Shown here one piece after another: positions 44,466 to 53,001 of a stretch of DNA of 64,000 nucleotides; within the stretch, counting starts at the first letter, position 1; each line of letters begins with the position of its first letter. The notes under the pieces are model-generated. The model was given only the letters and a program-made list of their open reading frames with translations. It had not been told where the DNA came from and searched no databases. The position numbers and the translations under genes are program-made. The DNA comes from Myxococcus eversor (GTDB lineage: Bacteria; Myxococcota; Myxococcia; Myxococcales; Myxococcaceae): contig NZ_JAAIXY010000006.1 of assembly GCF_010894455.1 (NCBI RefSeq), positions 248,001 through 312,000 of the forward strand, in the 5' to 3' direction.

Positions 44466-44504
44466 GGACATCCGGGGATGCTCGGGTGTCCTGTTTCTGC
44501 TTTC
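44466..44504 (+). terminator. terminator/attenuator between pilA and pilG
   Basis: A 9-bp stem (GGACATCCG / CGGGTGTCC, one G-U pair, 8-nt loop) is followed by TGTTTCTGCTTTC, the only hairpin in the window with a fair T-rich tail. It ends 8 nt before the pilG ATG. It could hold most transcripts to pilA alone and let a fraction read into pilGHI. Confidence 0.6.
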
Positions 44505-44511
44505 GAAGGGA

Positions 44512-45426
44512 ATGATGCGCAAGCTGTCTCCCATGCTACTGGCTGCTGGCTTGGCCTTGGTCGTGCTGCTTTCAAGCCAGCCCCACCCGCCGCTCTATCT
44601 GGGTGACCGCCCCATCCTGCCTCGCGCCGGCTTCATCAAGGCGTTGTTCAAAGCGCAGCTCGGGCTGGTCACCGACTACTTCTGGCTGCTGACCATCAAC
44701 CGGGTCGGCTCGGCCAGGAGGCTGACCGAGTACCGCGACGTCTACTACTACGCGGACCTCACGACGGACCTCGATCCGCGTTTCGCCAAGGTCTACACCT
44801 TCGCGGGCATCACCATCCCCGTCCATCTGGGGCGTGAGGAGTACGCGAACGTCAAGGAGTCCACGGCCATCTTGCGCAAGGGCATGGCCAACACGCCCGA
44901 GGACAAGCGGATCCACTTCCAGCTCGCCTACAACCTCATGTTCTTCGAGCGGCGCTACAAGGAGGCCGCTGCCATCATCGAGGAACTCGCGCGGCTGCCC
45001 GAGTCACCGGCCTGGTACTCGGGACTGGCCACCCGGTTGTACGCGCAGGCAGGCGACTTCAGCACCAGCATGGGACTGGCGCAGCTGATGCGTGACAGCG
45101 CGGAAGACGAGGAGACGCGCGCCTACTACGAGCGCCGGGTGAAGGAGATCCTCCAGGAGCAGTTGCTCCAGCGGATTGATGATTCCATCGAGCGCCACAA
45201 GGTCCGGACGGGCAAGCTGCCCCCCAACCTGGAAGCGCTCGTCTCCGCCGGGGACCTGAGCGAACTGCCGGTCGACCCCCTGGGTGGCCAGCTCTACCTG
45301 GGAGAAGACGGCCGCAGCTATTCCACCTCCGCGCGGTTCCGGTTGGAGATCATCTACGACGAGAAGACAGAGGGCGGGGAACGCATCGTTCCCAAGCCCC
45401 TGGACACCAAGAGCCAAGAGCCATGA
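44512..45426 (+). CDS. pilG: PilG, pilus-associated TPR-like protein
   Basis: A 304-residue protein with an N-terminal signal anchor (about 8-24, MLLAAGLALVVLL). A TPR-like helical body follows (YYYADLTTDLDPRFAKVYTFAG, FQLAYNLMFFERRYKEAAAII). The C-terminal domain (TGKLPPNLEALVSAGDLSELP) resembles pseudopilin tails. In M. xanthus PilG is made with the ABC transporter PilHI and is needed for pilus formation; the biochemical role remains unclear. It lies just after pilA, and its stop overlaps the pilH ATG. Confidence 0.88.
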   Translation: MMRKLSPMLLAAGLALVVLLSSQPHPPLYLGDRPILPRAGFIKALFKAQLGLVTDYFWLLTINRVGSARRLTEYRDVYYYADLTTDLDPRFAKVYTFAGITIPVHLGREEYANVKESTAILRKGMANTPEDKRIHFQLAYNLMFFERRYKEAAAIIEELARLPESPAWYSGLATRLYAQAGDFSTSMGLAQLMRDSAEDEETRAYYERRVKEILQEQLLQRIDDSIERHKVRTGKLPPNLEALVSAGDLSELPVDPLGGQLYLGEDGRSYSTSARFRLEIIYDEKTEGGERIVPKPLDTKSQEP

Positions 45427-46403
45427 CTGCCATCAGCCCTGACGCCCCGCCCATCCAAGTCCGAGGCCTGTCGAAGACGTACAAGGTCGGCTTCTGGTTC
45501 AACCGCACCGTTCGAGCCCTCCAGGGACTGGACCTCGAAGTAGGGCCAGGACAAATCTATGGCCTGCTCGGTCCCAACGGCGCCGGCAAGTCCACCACCA
45601 TCAAGATCTTGATGAACCTGGTGCGCCCCAGTGGCGGCACGGCGCTGCTGTTCGGCCAGCCCGTGGACCGGGCGGCGACGCGGCGACTGGTGGGCTTCCT
45701 GCCTGAGAATCCCGCGCCGTACGAGTACCTCACCGGGCGCGAGTTCGTGACGCTCGCCGGGCAGTTGTCCGGCATGAGCGGCCACGAGTTGGATGTCCGG
45801 GTGAAGGAAGTCCTCGGCGCGGTGGAGATGGGCGCAGCGGAGAAGCTCCAGATTCGCCGCTACTCCAAGGGCATGGTCCAACGCGTGGCGCTCGCGCAAG
45901 CGCTGGTGGCCAGGCCGAAGATGCTCATCCTCGACGAGCCCACCAGCGGCCTGGACCCGGTGGGACGCCGACAGATGCGAGACCTCATCCTCGCCGAGCG
46001 GGACAGAGGCACCACCGTCCTGTTCTGCAGCCACATCATCCCGGACGTGGAAGCCCTGTGTGACAGGCTCGCCGTGCTCGTGGGGGGTCGGCTGGTGCGC
46101 GAGGGCAGCGTGCGGGAGCTGCTGTCCGCGCAGGTGCCCACGGTGGAGCTGGTGGTGGAAGGGCTCAAGATGGACCAGGTGAAGAACCTCGGCGTGGCCC
46201 TGGAGTCCTCCCAGGCCCTGGATGGCCGCGTGCTGTTGCAGGTGTCCGACACGGACAGTCAGCGATTGCTGAGCCAGGTGCTGGCGGCGGGGGGTCGCGT
46301 CAACAGCCTCCAGGCGGCGAAGTTCTCCCTGGAGCAGCTCTTCATGGACGCCCTCAAGGACTCCGGACGAACGACGAGTGTCGGTGGGGAGATCAACACA
46401 TGA
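45423..46403 (+). CDS. pilH: PilH, ABC transporter ATP-binding protein
   Basis: A 326-residue ABC ATPase with Walker A GPNGAGKSTT near 44, a signature variant YSKGMVQR near 145 in place of LSGGQ, and Walker B MLILDEPTSGLDP near 162, followed by CSHIIPDVE with the switch His. A C-terminal extension (about 230-326) is typical of ABC-2 exporter ATPases. With PilI it forms an exporter required for pili in M. xanthus, substrate unknown. Coupled by overlap to both pilG and pilI. Confidence 0.92.
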   Translation: MTAISPDAPPIQVRGLSKTYKVGFWFNRTVRALQGLDLEVGPGQIYGLLGPNGAGKSTTIKILMNLVRPSGGTALLFGQPVDRAATRRLVGFLPENPAPYEYLTGREFVTLAGQLSGMSGHELDVRVKEVLGAVEMGAAEKLQIRRYSKGMVQRVALAQALVARPKMLILDEPTSGLDPVGRRQMRDLILAERDRGTTVLFCSHIIPDVEALCDRLAVLVGGRLVREGSVRELLSAQVPTVELVVEGLKMDQVKNLGVALESSQALDGRVLLQVSDTDSQRLLSQVLAAGGRVNSLQAAKFSLEQLFMDALKDSGRTTSVGGEINT

Positions 46404-47167
46404 GCGCGTTTGGCGCGATGGTCTGGAACGGGTTCCGGGAGGCACGCCGCAACCGCGTCACGGTGGTGGTGGGCGCGTTCGCCGCGGTGGTGTTGTTGTC
46501 GTCGACCCTGGTGACGGAAGTGACGGTCGCCACGTTCGACCGCGTGCTCACCGACTTCGGACTGGGGATGATGAGCCTCATCCTCGTCTTCCTCACCATC
46601 TTCCTGTCGAGCGGCCTGCTCAGCCGCGAAATCGAGCGACGCACCATCTTCCTCGTGGTGAGCAAGCCCGTGTCGCGCACCCAGTTCCTGCTGGCGCGGC
46701 TGGCGGGCAACATGTTGACGCTCGCCGTGCTGATGACGGCGATGATGCTCATCTTCGTGAGCCAGCTCGTGCTGTTCCAGGTGGAGCTGAACTCCGTTCA
46801 ATTCGTCGCGGCAGCGGGCCTGTGGTTCGAGCTGCTCGTGTTGACCAGCGCGGGCATCCTCTTCTCCAGCTTCGCGGGCCCCGCGGTGTCGGCCATCGCG
46901 ACCACCGGCATCTACTTCGCCGGGCACCTGGCCAATGACCTCTTCGAAATCGCCCGCTGGATGAATGATGGCGCCGTGAAGTCCTTGGCGATGGCGCTCT
47001 ATTACATGCTGCCCAACCTGGAGCGGATGAACTTCCGTCCCCAGGCGACCTATGCCCTGTCCGTCGATGCGTCGACGTTCTTCTCGGGCGTGGGCTACGG
47101 CCTCGGCTGGGCCGCGTTGTTCACCGCCGCCGCCATCTTCATCTTCGAGCGCCGCGACTTCCGCTGA
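46400..47167 (+). CDS. pilI: PilI, ABC-2 type permease
   Basis: A 255-residue membrane protein with about six TM helices (VVVGAFAAVVLLSSTLV, MSLILVFLTIFLSSGLL, GNMLTLAVLMTAMMLIFV and three more). SREIERRTIFLVVSKPVSRTQFLLARLAGN is split over the first coupling region and is characteristic of ABC-2 permeases. It is the partner of PilH and the last gene of the plus-strand pilA-G-H-I run. In M. xanthus the next gene is pilD, as I recall; here it is an opposing glycan-type gene. Confidence 0.9.
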   Translation: MSAFGAMVWNGFREARRNRVTVVVGAFAAVVLLSSTLVTEVTVATFDRVLTDFGLGMMSLILVFLTIFLSSGLLSREIERRTIFLVVSKPVSRTQFLLARLAGNMLTLAVLMTAMMLIFVSQLVLFQVELNSVQFVAAAGLWFELLVLTSAGILFSSFAGPAVSAIATTGIYFAGHLANDLFEIARWMNDGAVKSLAMALYYMLPNLERMNFRPQATYALSVDASTFFSGVGYGLGWAALFTAAAIFIFERRDFR

Positions 47168-47185
47168 ACCCGCGCGGCAGGCCGT

Positions 47186-47206
47186 CCCGTGCCCCTCGGG
47201 CGCGGG
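47186..47206. terminator. hairpin between convergent pilI and the TMTC-like gene
   Basis: A 9-bp stem (CCCGTGCCC / GGGCGCGGG, one G-U pair) with a CTC loop fills most of the 45-bp gap between two converging stop codons. A bidirectional terminator is likely. Confidence 0.5.
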
Positions 47207-47212
47207 CGCGAG

Positions 47213-48991
47213 TCACGGCGTGGCACCCGCCGCCAGTCGGGCCTGACGCAGCCCCTGACGCGCGGCCTCCGATTCGGGCTGGAGGCTCAGCGCCGTTTCG
47301 AGCGCGGGCACGGCCTCCCCTGGACGCCCCAGTTGAAGCAGCGTGCGGCCCAGCTCCAGGTGCGAGTCCGCGCGCCGGGGCGCCAGCCGCAGCACCTCCT
47401 GGAAGCGCGCCACCGCCTCCTCCAGTCGACGGGCCCGACGCAGGGCGAGCCCGAGATTGTGGAGGACCACCGGTTCGTTGGGACGAAGCTGGAGCGTCCG
47501 CTCGAGTTGGGGAATCGCCAGGTCCATCCGCCCCATGAGGGCATAGGCCACGGCCAGGTCGCTCTGTGGCTGGTAGGCCCTGGGCAACGCCGAGGCAGCG
47601 GCCTGGAGCTCCGGGAGCGCCTCCTCCACTCGACGTGCCTTCAAGTAGGCCGCCCCCAGATAGGCATGGAGTCTGGGCTCGCCGGGCGTCTTCGCGAGGG
47701 TGTCCTCCCAGAGCGAGATGTCGTCATGCCACGCGGGGATGCGGGCCAGCGTCAACGCGGCGAACACGGCGACGCTCCCTCCCGCCACCAGGGCCAACGC
47801 CCTCGCCTGCCCCGGCCAGCGCTCCAACAGCCACTTCAACCCCGCCGCGGCCAGCAGGCAGAAGCCAACCGAGGGCAGGTAGAGGAAGCGCTCCGCGTAG
47901 GCCTCCACGCCGCGAAGCTGCATGAAGAAGATGGGCAGCAACGGCGCTAGCAACCACACCCCTCCCGCGAATGAAGCCGCCGCTTCACGGCGCATCCGCC
48001 ACAGCAGCCCCAGCAAGGCCAGGAGCAACACGGAGCCCAACACCACCTCGCTCGCCTCCGGAGGAACGCGGGAGGGCACCGTCAGCACCAGCGGATGGGG
48101 CCAGAAGAGCTTGCCTCCCAGCTTCCCCGCGAGCGCCAGCATGTGGAGCGGATACAGCCCCGTGCGCCCCGCCCCTGTCGGCACGGGGAGCGACAGGCCC
48201 ACGGCGTTCATCCGGAGCGCCGCGTAACCCAGCCCGCCCAGTCCCAAGGGAGCATACCGGCGCAGCCACCCACGCGGGCCCGGCGGCGTCACGGGGAGCC
48301 CCGTCGCCCGGTCCGTGGCCCAGAGCACCACGGGGAACACCACCGCCACTTCCTTGAACAGCAGGCCCGCGAGCCACAGGAGAGCCGCGCCCACGCCCCG
48401 TCCCCATGAGGACGGCCCCTGCACCATGACTCGTACGGCGAACAGCACCAGCAGCGTCGCCGCCACGTCCATGCAGCCACTCACCCAGGCCACCGACTCC
48501 GCGTGCACCGGATGCACCGCGAACAAGAGCGCACCCGCCAGCGCGGCCCAGGTCCCCGCAGGCGACAGCGTCGCGTCCTTGCGTCGCAGACAGGCCCGCG
48601 ACAGCCAGAGGACCAGGACGGATGCCGCCGCATGGAGCAGCGTGAGCACCAGGTGGAAGCCCCACGCCGAGGTGCCGAAAACAGCGCGCTGCGCGAAGAA
48701 GAGCACGTGCGCGAGCGGCCGGAAGTAGCTCTCCGCGGGGCTCCGGTCCGACGCGGCGGTGGGCCCGTCATCGAACGGGAACAGCGGGTGTTGGAACGCA
48801 TTGCTCAATGCGCTCCACGAGCCCAGCCAGGGGTTGTCCACCACCAACTGCGCGTCGTCGTAGACGAACCCATTGAACAGGGTGCCGACATAGACGAGCA
48901 CCGCCATCACTGCGACGAGCATCACCTGCGTTCGGGGCTGGAGCGGAATCGGGCGGAGGTCAGTGGAGTCCATCGGCGTCACGCGGGCCAT
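47213..48991 (-). CDS. TMTC-like membrane protein with C-terminal TPR repeats
   Basis: A 592-residue protein. The N-terminal ~370 residues contain about ten TM helices with GT-C-type features: NGFVYDDAQLVVDNPWLG in the first outer loop (an acidic DD motif), FRPLAHVLF, and HPVHAESVAWVSG. The remaining ~200 residues are about six TPRs (LHAYLGAAYLKARRVEEALPEL, VLHNLGLALRRARRLEEAVARF). This matches bacterial relatives of eukaryotic TMTC O-mannosyltransferases. A membrane O-glycosyltransferase acting outside the inner membrane is the best guess; substrate is unknown. It is one of six glycan-type genes placed between pilI and pilR. The start is ATG at 48991 or 48973. Confidence 0.75.
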   Translation of the reverse strand: MARVTPMDSTDLRPIPLQPRTQVMLVAVMAVLVYVGTLFNGFVYDDAQLVVDNPWLGSWSALSNAFQHPLFPFDDGPTAASDRSPAESYFRPLAHVLFFAQRAVFGTSAWGFHLVLTLLHAAASVLVLWLSRACLRRKDATLSPAGTWAALAGALLFAVHPVHAESVAWVSGCMDVAATLLVLFAVRVMVQGPSSWGRGVGAALLWLAGLLFKEVAVVFPVVLWATDRATGLPVTPPGPRGWLRRYAPLGLGGLGYAALRMNAVGLSLPVPTGAGRTGLYPLHMLALAGKLGGKLFWPHPLVLTVPSRVPPEASEVVLGSVLLLALLGLLWRMRREAAASFAGGVWLLAPLLPIFFMQLRGVEAYAERFLYLPSVGFCLLAAAGLKWLLERWPGQARALALVAGGSVAVFAALTLARIPAWHDDISLWEDTLAKTPGEPRLHAYLGAAYLKARRVEEALPELQAAASALPRAYQPQSDLAVAYALMGRMDLAIPQLERTLQLRPNEPVVLHNLGLALRRARRLEEAVARFQEVLRLAPRRADSHLELGRTLLQLGRPGEAVPALETALSLQPESEAARQGLRQARLAAGATP

Positions 48992-49133
48992 ACTACTGGC
49001 TTCATCTCCAGAGGGTGGCGCATGCCTTGCTCGCACCGAGGGCAAGGCGGCTGCCGGGCGGCTCCATGTCGGTCCGTGCCGCCTGGGCTTCTCTACAAGG
49101 CAAGTCTTGCGAGGACGCCCGAAGGCCTTTGCC

Positions 49134-49139
49134 TATACT
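49134..49139 (+). promoter_or_regulatory. -10-like element upstream of the GT4 gene
   Basis: TATACT, a 5/6 match to the -10 consensus, lies 49 nt before the ATG in a divergent spacer that is otherwise GC-rich. No matching -35 is found at 16-18 nt; TTGCGA is 21 nt away. It is only weak support for a local promoter. Confidence 0.25.
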
Positions 49140-49187
49140 CGCGCCGCCACGTGCCCCGACGAGCGGGTGCCGTCAGGGTCCAGGTCC

Positions 49188-50297
49188 ATGCGAATCCTCG
49201 AGGTCTCCAACTTCATGCCCCCGCACCCAGGGGGCATCGAAATCATGATCGACACCCTGTTCCAGGGGCTCCAGCGTCGCGGGCATGACGTGCGGTGGAT
49301 TGCGGCCTCCACTCCGCTGGAACCCGGAACGACGGGGCCCTTCGTGCGCGTCCCCGCGTGGAACTGGCTCGAGAAGAACCTCCATGTCCCCATGCCGCTC
49401 TGGGCGCCATCCGGCTGGCGGCAGCTCGATGAGCAGGTGCGCTGGGCGGACGTCATCCACGTCCACGACTGCCTCTACTTCTCATCCTCGCTGACCACGG
49501 CGCTGACGCGAGGACGGCGCAAGCCGCTGCTCGTCACCCAGCATGTCGGCGAGGTGCCCTATGGCGGCGTGCTGGACTGGGTGCAGGCGGCGGCCTACCG
49601 GACGCTGGGGCGCACCCTGCTGAGCGCCGCCAGCGAGGTGGTGACCTACAGCCCCCACGTCGTCGACTACTTCCAGAAGGTCGGTGTGAGGAAGCCGCTG
49701 CGCATCATCCCCCTGGGCTTCGAGCCACGCTTCCAGCCAATCCCTCAAGCCGAGCGGCTCGCGGCGCGGCGCGAGTTCGGCCTCCCAGAGCAGGGACGCC
49801 TCGTCCTCTTCGCGGCACGCCTCGTCCCCAAGAAGGGGGTCACCCGGGTCGCGGAAGTCCAGCGCCAGCTCGCCGCCGAAGGCGTGACGCTCGTGGTCGC
49901 CGGAGATGGCCCCCTGGCCAGCGACATCGCGGACCTTCCGGACACGGTGCACTTGCGACAGGTGGACCATGCTCGCATGCACCTGCTCTATGGCTGCGCG
50001 GACGTGCTGCTGCTGCCCTCCGTTGGAGAGGGACTGCCCCTGACATTGCAAGAAGGGATGCTGACGGGGCTGCCCGCGGTCGTGTCGAAAGACCCCTCGT
50101 TCGTCGCCAATGTCGCCGACGCGCCGGGTGTCGCGTTGGTGGAAGGCAAGGAGGCGCTGGTGGAGGCCGTGCGCGCCACCCTGGCGCAGCCACCCTCGCG
50201 AACCGAGGTCGCCCATTGGGCCCGCGAGCGCTGGGGGCTGGAGCGCTTCATCACCGAGTACGAGCGCACCCTCGAATCACTCGTCCGCGGAAATTGA
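49188..50297 (+). CDS. GT4-family glycosyltransferase
   Basis: A 369-residue GT-B fold enzyme of family GT4. The N-terminal acceptor domain has MRILEVSNFMPPHPGGIE and the glycine-rich loop, and WADVIHVHDCLYF. The C-terminal nucleotide-sugar domain has LVLFAARLVPKKG, VVAGDGPLA and the E-x7-E pair in GEGLPLTLQEGM near 300. It transfers a sugar with retention onto a lipid-linked or surface glycan; donor and acceptor are not defined. It lies in the gene block between pilI and pilR, plus strand, convergent with the next methyltransferase (20-nt gap). Confidence 0.85.
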   Translation: MRILEVSNFMPPHPGGIEIMIDTLFQGLQRRGHDVRWIAASTPLEPGTTGPFVRVPAWNWLEKNLHVPMPLWAPSGWRQLDEQVRWADVIHVHDCLYFSSSLTTALTRGRRKPLLVTQHVGEVPYGGVLDWVQAAAYRTLGRTLLSAASEVVTYSPHVVDYFQKVGVRKPLRIIPLGFEPRFQPIPQAERLAARREFGLPEQGRLVLFAARLVPKKGVTRVAEVQRQLAAEGVTLVVAGDGPLASDIADLPDTVHLRQVDHARMHLLYGCADVLLLPSVGEGLPLTLQEGMLTGLPAVVSKDPSFVANVADAPGVALVEGKEALVEAVRATLAQPPSRTEVAHWARERWGLERFITEYERTLESLVRGN

Positions 50298-50317
50298 GCG
50301 CAGCCCTCGGCTCACGG

Positions 50318-50977
50318 TCAGACGCGCTTCAAGACCGCACATGTGACCTCGAAGGGACGCACCAACCACGGCCACAGCCACTGCACCAGCGACGCTCGCG
50401 GTGCCTCAGTCCCAGCGCCCTGCCCTGGCTGCAACAACCGCCGGAGCGCGCCCGGCACGTCCTGGGCCACCAGACTGCCCAGCCTTCCGCAGCGGACGAT
50501 GTCGGATGACATCACCTGCATGCCAGGAAAGAGCTGGGACAGCTCCGGCACCGTCGGCCTATACATCGTGTCGATGGGGTCCGGATGCCAGGGAAAGGCA
50601 CGGGGGACGGACAGGACGAGCAGCCCTCCGGGAGCCACCCACTCCATCAACTCACTGGCGAAGGCACGCCGCTCACTCACGTGTTCGAGCACATTCGTAC
50701 AGCACACCGAGCGCACGCCCAACGCCCCGAGCCTCGCGCGACACGCGGGGTCGGTCAGTGCGCCCACGACATCCACTCCCTCGTCCGCCTTCATGTCTTG
50801 ATGGATGACGGAGCCGCCTCGGCGACGCAGCGGCGCGAACAACTCCTGCTCAATCCAGGGCTGCTGGACCTCGCGAAAGTAGCGGGTGGAGCTGCCGATG
50901 TTGAGCAGCGGGGACACCTGCTCCAGCGGAGCCGCCGCCAGCTCGCGCCCCAGCCAGCGGGCCTCCTGCTTCAACAT
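50318..50977 (-). CDS. SAM-dependent methyltransferase (class I)
   Basis: A 219-residue class I methyltransferase. Motif I is a variant, LLNIGSSTRYFRE near 25-37. TNVLEHVSERRAF near 100 and APGGLLVLSVPRAF near 118 are typical of UbiE/Methyltransf_11-type enzymes acting on glycans or small molecules. It follows the GT-C gene by 31 nt on the same strand, so the two are probably co-transcribed, consistent with sugar methylation. The substrate is inferred from neighbours only. Confidence 0.75.
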   Translation of the reverse strand: MLKQEARWLGRELAAAPLEQVSPLLNIGSSTRYFREVQQPWIEQELFAPLRRRGGSVIHQDMKADEGVDVVGALTDPACRARLGALGVRSVCCTNVLEHVSERRAFASELMEWVAPGGLLVLSVPRAFPWHPDPIDTMYRPTVPELSQLFPGMQVMSSDIVRCGRLGSLVAQDVPGALRRLLQPGQGAGTEAPRASLVQWLWPWLVRPFEVTCAVLKRV

Positions 50978-51008
50978 GCGAGGCCTCGCGGAGATGAAGG
51001 ATGTGCCG

Positions 51009-52829
51009 TCACGGGGCCTCCTCGGGAAAGTCCCCTGGGAGCTCCCTCACCGTCGGAGGAAACGCGGCGGGAGTCGCGGCCTCCAAGGGGATGATCTGCG
51101 GATTGCACTGCTTGTCGACCACCAGCATGAAGCCCGTGCGCCGCGGATACACCTTGCTCATGAACTGCCGGTCCCGCTCCACGCTGATGTGATTCACCCA
51201 CAACACCCGGTCATCCAGGTCCGGACTGTTGTTGGGCCGGAAGAACACGAAGTGATTGGCCGGTGCCGAGGTGCAGGGCGGCGCGAAGCCCGGACGAACG
51301 AAGACGACCGAGTCGTCGGGAACACGCCGCTCCACTGCCAGCCTCGGACGGCGGACATCGGTGGTCAGCTTGCGCAGCGTGTAGATGCGAGGCGGGAGGT
51401 ACATCGTCGCGCAGACCGCCACGAGGCCCACGAGGAGGAAGGGCACGAAGGCCGCGGCCTCCCAGCGCCGAGCTGTGTGCCAGAGGGTCTTCAAGCCTCC
51501 CGTGGAGAGCAGCACCAGCGGCAGCATCAGTTCCGAATAGTGCACGGGCCCGAAGGTATCGACGCCGGGGTCCGCGACCGGAAGATGGGCGAGGCAGAAG
51601 GCCAGCACCGTCGCCGCCAACCAGCGCGCGGGAGCGCCTCGGGCCAGGAAGACGAGGATGAACCCCAGTGGCCAACCGAACGAGTCCAGGTTCAAGCGGA
51701 AGAGGGCCAACACCATTCGCCCTCCCGCCAGCACCGAGGAGTGGTCGGTGAAGAAATAGAAGAAGTCGTCGCCCCGCACCTGCGATGGACCAAAGGACAC
51801 GAAGCGGTAGGCGTTCTCCTGCGCGTAGCGCACTCCGGCGTGGTACCCGGTCATCCAGGGTGAGCCCGTGGTCTCCCGGTTCGCCAGCAGGAAGAGGCCC
51901 GCAAGCGGAATGGCGACGACCACGAAGGACAGCGCGTGCCTCCAGCGCGCCGCGCCGCCTTGTCGCCAGGCACGCAAGCCCCACATGACGAGGAGCGGTC
52001 CCCCCAGTCCCACGGCCACGGCGGGACGCGTCCAGAACGCCAGGCAGAACAGGAACGCAACCCATGCACTCGCACCCGTGTCGAAGCGCTGGACGAAGTA
52101 GAGCATCCATGCCAACGCGAAGATGGCCGCGGTGTGCGACATCAGCGTGGCGGCCCCAATCATCGTCATCGGAGACACCAGGTACAGGAGCACGGCGACC
52201 CTGCCCCAGGCGCTCCCCCACCAACCACGTGCGACCAGGAACAGCGCAATGGCAGTCGCTCCGGAGAGCACGGGATTCACCAGCCAGGGCACCCCCAGCT
52301 TCACCCCGAACGCCAGCAGGAAGGGCCAGCCCAGGAAGTACTGGCTGTACATCTTCCCGTCGTTGATGAGGAAGCCGTTGTCGAAGAACAGCTTCATCGG
52401 CGGGGAAGGCACCCAGAGCCGAAACGAACTGAGCAACTCCGCGGCGAATCGATACGACGCCTCGTCGTCGGTCACCGGCGTGTAGCCCAGCACGGACGCC
52501 TGAATCGCCAGGGGCACGAGGGTGCCGAGCACCCCGGCCAACAACACGCTGCGCCGGTCAGGGTACTCGCGCCAGGCCTCGCGCCAGGCCTCGAGACGCT
52601 CGGGAGTCATCATCCTCGAGCCCGCCACAGCCACGAAGCAGACGAGGGGGATGCCCAGGAAGGCGATGATGGCCGCCAACGTCAGCCACCGATTCGTAGG
52701 GAAATTGATGGTGCCCAGGTTCAAGATGAAGCCATTGAACTGAGATTCCCAGAACGCCCAGTAGGCGAGCACGCAGACGCCAGCGGCGGCGAGGGGGACG
52801 AGCGGGGCGCGGTATCGAGCGGGAATCAT
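51009..52829 (-). CDS. GT-C type membrane glycosyltransferase (PMT/ArnT-like)
   Basis: A 606-residue polytopic protein with at least eleven TM helices. The first periplasmic loop contains YTPVTDDEASYRFAAELL, whose acidic DDE cluster is characteristic of GT-C enzymes that use polyprenyl-phosphate sugars. A hydrophilic C-terminal domain (about 490-606) is probably periplasmic. It is expected to move a sugar from a lipid-phosphate donor onto a protein or glycan outside the inner membrane. The GT2 gene across the divergent spacer could make that donor. Family membership is inferred from topology and the loop motif; the start is the ATG at 52829, since the longer frame upstream is not membrane-like. 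Confidence 0.72.
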   Translation of the reverse strand: MIPARYRAPLVPLAAAGVCVLAYWAFWESQFNGFILNLGTINFPTNRWLTLAAIIAFLGIPLVCFVAVAGSRMMTPERLEAWREAWREYPDRRSVLLAGVLGTLVPLAIQASVLGYTPVTDDEASYRFAAELLSSFRLWVPSPPMKLFFDNGFLINDGKMYSQYFLGWPFLLAFGVKLGVPWLVNPVLSGATAIALFLVARGWWGSAWGRVAVLLYLVSPMTMIGAATLMSHTAAIFALAWMLYFVQRFDTGASAWVAFLFCLAFWTRPAVAVGLGGPLLVMWGLRAWRQGGAARWRHALSFVVVAIPLAGLFLLANRETTGSPWMTGYHAGVRYAQENAYRFVSFGPSQVRGDDFFYFFTDHSSVLAGGRMVLALFRLNLDSFGWPLGFILVFLARGAPARWLAATVLAFCLAHLPVADPGVDTFGPVHYSELMLPLVLLSTGGLKTLWHTARRWEAAAFVPFLLVGLVAVCATMYLPPRIYTLRKLTTDVRRPRLAVERRVPDDSVVFVRPGFAPPCTSAPANHFVFFRPNNSPDLDDRVLWVNHISVERDRQFMSKVYPRRTGFMLVVDKQCNPQIIPLEAATPAAFPPTVRELPGDFPEEAP

Positions 52830-53001
52830 CGGGGGCCCGTCGAGGATGGTCCGCACAGACAAGGATTGTCCATGAAAGAGTCGCCAGGCAGCCCGGCGGT
52901 TCCACGGGCTTGCACGAGGGCTCGGCGCGAAGAGTTCCTGCGGTACACTGGGGTCCACGCCGAACGGTGCGTCCCACGACCCCCCGACGGAAACAGGTGC
53001 C

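Noticed and set aside
52561..52590. Short direct repeat (two copies of a 12-bp unit) in the GT-C gene
   Set aside because: It simply encodes a repeated EAWR helix segment in frame; two copies are too few to suggest a slippage element.
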